This document shows positions 6,946 through 9,757 of a stretch of 9,757 nt of DNA, piece after piece. The notes under the pieces are model-generated. The model searched no databases, was not told where the DNA came from, and saw only the letters and a list, made by a program, of their open reading frames with translations. The translations under genes were made by a program, and so were the position numbers. The DNA comes from Candidatus Avelusimicrobium faecicola (GTDB taxonomy: Bacteria; Elusimicrobiota; Elusimicrobia; Elusimicrobiales; Elusimicrobiaceae), in contig UQFW01000053.1 in NCBI GenBank assembly GCA_900540405.1, positions 1 through 9,757 of the forward strand. The letters are read 5' to 3'. Every line of letters begins with the position of its first letter. Position 1 is the first letter of the stretch.

Positions 6946-8194
6946 AACCCCCAAACAGGTTGAAGTTTTTGAAAGCCTTGCCGATTTTACCGAACAAGGA
7001 CGCATTATTTTCATACCCTTCCCGTTGGAAGTCCTCGTAGCCGTTTTCCTGGCAGGCGTACAAGGCCAGCGCCATGGCGGTACTGTATTTGGGGTCAAAA
7101 AATTCTTCGTTGGCGGTCAGCAAATCACGCTGAACCCCGCCCAAACGCACTTCTTTCAGGCCCAAAATGTTCAAACAATGGCCCGAAACGCCCTTTAATT
7201 GGCTCCCGCCGCCGGTCAACACGCCCAAAAGCGGATAATCTTTATAGCCGGATTGCTCCACACTGCGGCGGACGTATTCCAGCAGTTCTTCCATACGCGG
7301 TTGGATAATATCCAAAATAAAACTCTTTTTGATGTTATGCACGGTGCGGCCGTCTAAAGACGGCACGGGTATTTCGCCGTCTTCGTCCAAAGAGGTCGGC
7401 TCGCACACGCCGTATTTTTCTTTAATTTCCTGTGCGTGCTGGCGGCTGGTGCGCAACCCGCAGGAAAGGTCCCGCGTGATTAAATCGCACCCGTACGGAA
7501 TATCGCGCGAAAAGCGGAGCATACCGTCCAAATAAATCCCGACGGACATAGTTTCCCCGCCCAAATCCACCAGCATTACGCCCATTTCTTTTTCTTCTTG
7601 CGTCAGTACGGCGTTGCCCAGCGGCACCAGGCCGTACACCATATTGTCAATACGGTATCCCGGGCGCTGAATGGCTTTGGCTAAATTGTTCAAATGGGTG
7701 GAAGCGGCCGTGGTAATGTGGACATCAACTTCCAATAAAGAGCCTTCCATCCCCTCCGGGTTGGAAATACCTTTTTGTTTATCAATAAAAAAACCTTGCG
7801 GAATGGTGTTGATAATTTCTTTATCGGAATCAATAGAAATCGCTTTGGCGTTTTCAATAGCCAGGTTAATATCCGTTTGGGTAATTTCTTTATCCATACG
7901 GGAAATGTTGTACGTTCCGTGGCTGGTATAAGAGCTTAAATGAGAGCCGCGCAAACCCACAATTAAGGTGGAAATGTTTTCGTTCAGCTCCCGCTCCACC
8001 CCGCCCAAAACGTGTTGGACGGCGGCGGACGTTTCGCGGATATCCTTTACTACGCCGCCTTCTACCCCGCGGCACGGCGCACTGCGCCCCGCCAATACCT
8101 GCAAAGTGCCGGTATCATAATCTTGCGCGGCGGCGATACACGTTAATTTACCGCTGCCGACATCTAAACCTGCAATAATATTTGTTTTAGCCAT
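6944..8194 (-). CDS. ftsA: Cell division protein FtsA
   Basis: The 416-residue protein is an actin-fold ATPase that ties FtsZ filaments to the inner membrane and recruits later divisome proteins. Visible motifs are phosphate-1 GLDVGSGK (residues 9-16), the 1C/SHS2-type region (about 84-165), phosphate-2 LVDLGGETMSVGIY (208-221) and the adenosine motif GVLTGGGSQLKG (324-335). The last residues (400-416, LFGKIGKAFKNFNLFGG) form the basic amphipathic helix used as a membrane-targeting sequence. I chose the ATG at 8194 (MAKTNIIAGLDVG) because AGGTGG lies 8 bases upstream. A GTG at 8206 would lie within that site and add only four residues. The stop overlaps the ftsZ ribosome binding site. Length is close to the family norm (about 420). 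Confidence 0.97.
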   Translation of the reverse strand: MAKTNIIAGLDVGSGKLTCIAAAQDYDTGTLQVLAGRSAPCRGVEGGVVKDIRETSAAVQHVLGGVERELNENISTLIVGLRGSHLSSYTSHGTYNISRMDKEITQTDINLAIENAKAISIDSDKEIINTIPQGFFIDKQKGISNPEGMEGSLLEVDVHITTAASTHLNNLAKAIQRPGYRIDNMVYGLVPLGNAVLTQEEKEMGVMLVDLGGETMSVGIYLDGMLRFSRDIPYGCDLITRDLSCGLRTSRQHAQEIKEKYGVCEPTSLDEDGEIPVPSLDGRTVHNIKKSFILDIIQPRMEELLEYVRRSVEQSGYKDYPLLGVLTGGGSQLKGVSGHCLNILGLKEVRLGGVQRDLLTANEEFFDPKYSTAMALALYACQENGYEDFQREGYENNASLFGKIGKAFKNFNLFGG

Positions 8195-8202
8195 AAATAA
8201 AT

Positions 8203-8208
8203 CCACCT
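8203..8208 (-). promoter_or_regulatory. Ribosome binding site fixing the ftsA start
   Basis: AGGTGG on the minus strand stands 8 bases before the ATG at 8194. The alternative GTG start at 8206 is part of this site, so the ATG is preferred. Confidence 0.7.
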
Positions 8209-8214
8209 AAATCC

Positions 8215-8243
8215 ATTATAAAACTTATTTACCCAACTGTGTT
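8215..8243 (-). promoter_or_regulatory. Possible internal promoter before ftsA
   Basis: A perfect TATAAT (8215-8220) lies in the 30-base gap between ftsQ and ftsA. The -35 at 17-base spacing is poor (AACACA, 8238-8243, three of six matches). It could give extra ftsA-ftsZ transcription, as is known in other bacteria, but may be chance in an A/T-rich gap. Confidence 0.25.
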
Positions 8244-9031
8244 AAAAAAACTTGTCCGTTTTCAAAAAAACGAAAGTCCATCCGTTGCGGGCCTTTTTCG
8301 TTCCGGCGGCACCAACCGATAATCTGCGCCGCACGGCGCGCCTTGGCACGCAGGTTTTTAGCAGGGCCAAAGTCTATCACGGTGCCGTCCGGCATGTGCA
8401 TAGCCACTTCGTCACGCTCCAAATTAAAACGCAAAAAAGCAAAAGACAGTTCTTTTTCCAATTTTAAGGTGCTTTGCACCAGGCCCACAAATTCATCCGT
8501 CAATTTTTCGGGCACGCGGCCTTCCAGCTCCACAAACGGCACCGGCGTAAGCAAGCCGGGGTTTGGGTCCGCATATACGGTGCTGTCGCTATCAATGTAG
8601 CGCACGGAATTATCCGGCAAGACAAATTTGGCAACCGGGGTGCGGCGCTCGGCAGAGATTTTTAAGGTGCCGGACAACAACCCGCGGCTTACGTCCACCT
8701 CGCGCAACATGGGGTATTTTTGCACAATTTGCGTGCGCAACTGCGCCGCCTGTGCCGGCGTGAACGGTTTGCCAACGGCGGCCGAGCCCAAAGCCAACAG
8801 CTCTTTTTGCATATTGCCTTCCAAGCCGGAAACCACCGCTTTTTGGGGGGCCCAACGGCTTATTTTTGCCGACGAATACGCCGCGTAGCCTTTACTCAGG
8901 CCCACGAACGCCGCCACTAAAAAAAACAGAATAAACAACAGGAAAAAAAACGGCTTTAAGCTTTTTTTGCGCCGCCGGGGAACTCTTTTAGCTACAAAAG
9001 ATGACGGCCTGTAAGAATCAAACTTTTTCAT
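8225..9031 (-). CDS. ftsQ: Cell division protein FtsQ/DivIB
   Basis: This 268-residue bitopic membrane protein has a basic cytoplasmic tail (residues 1-27, with RVPRRRKKSLK at 16-26), one transmembrane helix (about 28-46) and an extracytoplasmic part. The latter begins with a POTRA-like domain (about 58-130) and is followed by a beta domain with the FtsQ pattern around FVLPDNSVRYIDSDSTVY (136-153). FtsQ binds FtsB/FtsL and helps control septal wall synthesis. Sequence is divergent, as is normal for this family, and the call rests on topology, size and the place directly before ftsA. The ATG at 9031 is the only plausible start: the next Met is residue 74, beyond the membrane helix. There is no clear Shine-Dalgarno sequence. 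The U-rich 22-base leader comes directly from the end of tRNA-Leu. Confidence 0.9.
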   Translation of the reverse strand: MKKFDSYRPSSFVAKRVPRRRKKSLKPFFFLLFILFFLVAAFVGLSKGYAAYSSAKISRWAPQKAVVSGLEGNMQKELLALGSAAVGKPFTPAQAAQLRTQIVQKYPMLREVDVSRGLLSGTLKISAERRTPVAKFVLPDNSVRYIDSDSTVYADPNPGLLTPVPFVELEGRVPEKLTDEFVGLVQSTLKLEKELSFAFLRFNLERDEVAMHMPDGTVIDFGPAKNLRAKARRAAQIIGWCRRNEKGPQRMDFRFFENGQVFLTQLGK

Positions 9032-9053
9032 GTGCTTAAAACCAAAAAGAAAA
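9032..9053 (-). other. U-rich junction between tRNA-Leu and ftsQ
   Basis: The 22 bases between the tRNA discriminator base and the ftsQ ATG read TTTTCTTTTTGGTTTT then AAGCAC on the minus strand. This is both the tRNA 3' trailer and the ftsQ leader. There is no GGAG-type ribosome binding site. The T-rich run after a stable RNA fold could cause partial termination. Confidence 0.6.
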
Positions 9054-9136
9054 TGGGCGGAAAGGGAGTTGAACCCTTAAGGACTTTCGTCCACACGGTC
9101 CTGAGCCGTGCGCGTCTGCCATTCCGCCACCCGCCC
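9054..9136 (-). tRNA. tRNA-Leu (anticodon CAG)
   Basis: The 83-base minus-strand sequence folds into a class II tRNA. The acceptor stem is GGGCGGG with TCCGCCC (one G-U pair), and the D-arm begins GCGGAATGGCAGACGC. The anticodon stem is CACGG/CCGTG with loop CTCAGGA (anticodon CAG at 9101-9103). The long variable arm is GGAC-GAAA-GTCC, the T-stem AAGGG/CCCTT with loop TTCAACT, and the discriminator is A. The long variable arm, A73 and anticodon all say leucine, reading CUG. CCA is not encoded and must be added by the CCA-adding enzyme. Confidence 0.97.
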
Positions 9137-9148
9137 ATCACAAGATAT

Positions 9149-9177
9149 ATTATAGAATATTTTTCAAATTGTTTCCA
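9149..9177 (-). promoter_or_regulatory. Promoter of tRNA-Leu and probably of the ftsQ operon
   Basis: On the minus strand TGGAAA (9172-9177, four of six -35 matches) and a perfect TATAAT (9149-9154) are spaced by 17 bases. The tRNA 5' end follows 12 bases after the -10 element, so the expected transcript begins about 5 bases before the mature tRNA. As no other good promoter lies before ftsQ, this one may drive the whole operon. Confidence 0.7.
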
Positions 9178-9200
9178 CTATATTTTTAGCGGACCCAAGT

Positions 9201-9223
9201 GCCCCTGCCGCAGGGCCGTTTTT
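9201..9223 (+). terminator. Possible rightward intrinsic terminator between smpB and tRNA-Leu
   Basis: On the plus strand GCCCCTG-CCG-CAGGGC forms a short GC-rich hairpin (one bulged C), followed by CG and five T (9219-9223). It would stop rightward transcripts antisense to smpB. On the minus strand the same hairpin has no T-run. No rightward gene is known here, so its use is uncertain. Confidence 0.4.
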
Positions 9224-9240
9224 ATACTGTAAAAAGAGCC

Positions 9241-9711
9241 TTAAAAACGGATTTTATTTTTGAATCCTTTTTCCATTTCCCGGTTCAAATCCCGCTTTTT
9301 GAGGGCCTCGCGCTTATCAAACAGGTGTTTGCCTTTGGCTACGGCCAACTGTATTTTGGCCCACCCTTTTTTGAAATACACTTCCACCGGCACCAACGCA
9401 TAGCCTTTTACATCCGCCTTGGCGGCTAACTTGCGGATTTCTTTTTTATTTAACAACAGCCGCCGCGGGCGCGTGGCGTCCAGCTCCACCAAAGAATTAA
9501 ACTTATACGGCTTGACGTGCATATTATACACATACGCTTGGCCGTTTTCTATGCGTACAAACGCGCCCTCCAAACTTAACTCCTTTTGGCGGATAGATTT
9601 TACTTCCGCGCCCAGCAGTTCCAGTCCGGCTTCCAGCGTGTCTTCTATAAAAAATTCGTGATACGCCTTACGGTTGGTACACACGACTAAAACGGAATCT
9701 TTCTTTGGCAT
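9241..9711 (-). CDS. smpB: SsrA (tmRNA)-binding protein SmpB
   Basis: The 156-residue protein binds tmRNA and brings it to stalled ribosomes for trans-translation. Family motifs are clear: YHEFFIEDTLEAGLELLGAEVKS (residues 17-39 with the invariant E-AG-L-G-EVKS pattern), SLEGAFV (46-52), NMHVKPYKF (63-71), TRPRRLLLNKKEI (79-91), GYALVPVEVYFKKGWAK (102-118) and AVAKGKHLFDKREALKKRD (123-141). The basic C-terminal tail (about 136-156) is the part that enters the mRNA channel in known SmpB. Length is normal. The ATG at 9711 has no Shine-Dalgarno sequence, and a -10-like element ends 6 bases before it. The ssrA gene itself is not in this window. Its stop codon overlaps a weak terminator-like hairpin, which suggests it is transcribed apart from the tRNA-ftsQ unit. 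Confidence 0.97.
   Translation of the reverse strand: MPKKDSVLVVCTNRKAYHEFFIEDTLEAGLELLGAEVKSIRQKELSLEGAFVRIENGQAYVYNMHVKPYKFNSLVELDATRPRRLLLNKKEIRKLAAKADVKGYALVPVEVYFKKGWAKIQLAVAKGKHLFDKREALKKRDLNREMEKGFKNKIRF
9243..9272 (-). terminator. Weak intrinsic terminator over the smpB stop codon
   Basis: The minus strand shows AAAAAGGATT and AATCCGTTTTT around a 9-base A/T loop: a 5-bp GGATT/AATCC core that extends through A5-T5 with one bulged G. The T5 run at 9243-9247 ends in the smpB stop codon, and a second T5 run follows shortly after (9231-9235). It is nearly symmetric and could act in both directions. The stem is A/T-rich, so efficiency is uncertain. Confidence 0.35.
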
Positions 9712-9717
9712 GGATAT

Positions 9718-9744
9718 ATCATAGCAAATTTAAGGGGCCCGCAA
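9718..9744 (-). promoter_or_regulatory. Candidate promoter of smpB
   Basis: TATGAT (9718-9723) ends 6 bases before the smpB ATG. TTGCGG (9739-9744) lies 15 bases further up, a short spacing. If used, transcription would begin at or beside the start codon, which fits the lack of a ribosome binding site. The -35 lies in the loop of the hairpin at 9732-9752. Confidence 0.45.
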
Positions 9745-9752
9745 CGCCCCTT
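9732..9752. terminator. Hairpin upstream of smpB, possible terminator of the preceding gene
   Basis: AAGGGGC and GCCCCTT form a perfect 7-bp stem around a 7-base loop. The minus strand continues AAATTT and the plus strand TTA, so neither has a strong T-run. It may be the end of a gene beyond the right edge, or part of smpB promoter control. Confidence 0.4.
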
Positions 9753-9757
9753 TATGC

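Noticed and set aside
6930..6947. Upstream TTG start for ftsZ
   Set aside because: It would translate the GAGGAGG ribosome binding site itself and overlap the ftsA stop. The ATG at 6929 is correctly spaced.
8195..8206. Upstream GTG start for ftsA
   Set aside because: The GTG lies within the AGGTGG ribosome binding site of the ATG at 8194, and FtsA proteins normally begin just before the G-L-D-V-G motif.
9032..9232. Plus-strand frame of 66 codons across the tRNA
   Set aside because: It spans the antisense strand of tRNA-Leu and an intergenic region, with no ribosome binding site or recognisable motif.

Overview
The window holds a compact block of bacterial housekeeping genes, all on the minus strand, so transcription runs from right to left. 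From right to left it reads: smpB; tRNA-Leu(CAG); ftsQ; ftsA; ftsZ; a pilT-type ATPase gene; cmk; a plsC-type acyltransferase gene; a four-domain ribosomal protein S1 homologue; a strong intrinsic terminator; queH; and the N-terminal 494 codons of an AsmA-like protein that runs off the left edge. Coding density is very high, genes abut or overlap, and there is no gene-free stretch above about 110 bases. I see no insertion sequence, phage gene, CRISPR array or rRNA.

Organism: the division genes, a PilT homologue and an AsmA-like protein point to a diderm bacterium with type IV pili. Translation follows the standard bacterial code, with TGA used as a stop (ftsA). Base composition looks close to balanced, with a bias to G/C at third positions. 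Phylum assignment is inference only. The combination of QueH, a short S1 homologue behind cmk-plsC, and ftsQAZ without nearby mur genes would fit a gut-type Elusimicrobiota genome, but no marker here proves it.

Layout and logic: smpB (trans-translation) has its own candidate promoter at the right edge and a weak hairpin terminator over its stop codon. A good sigma-70-like promoter precedes tRNA-Leu. The tRNA 3' end lies only 22 bases before ftsQ, so tRNA and division genes probably share a transcript. The run ftsQ-ftsA-ftsZ-pilT-cmk-plsC-S1 has gaps of 48 bases or less, or overlaps, and ends at a 10-bp stem plus T6 terminator (2100..2138). It joins divisome assembly, pilus retraction, nucleotide supply, phospholipid synthesis and translation in one unit. 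After the terminator, a second unit (queH overlapping the AsmA-like gene by 26 bases) has its own promoter.

For ftsZ, ftsA and queH the longest possible ORFs start at TTG or GTG codons lying inside ribosome binding or promoter sequence. I give shorter, better-supported ATG starts. No clearly new biological system was found. The most noteworthy points are pilT inside the division operon, the tRNA-ftsQ junction without a Shine-Dalgarno sequence, and -10 elements placed exactly 6 bases before the ATG of both smpB and queH.
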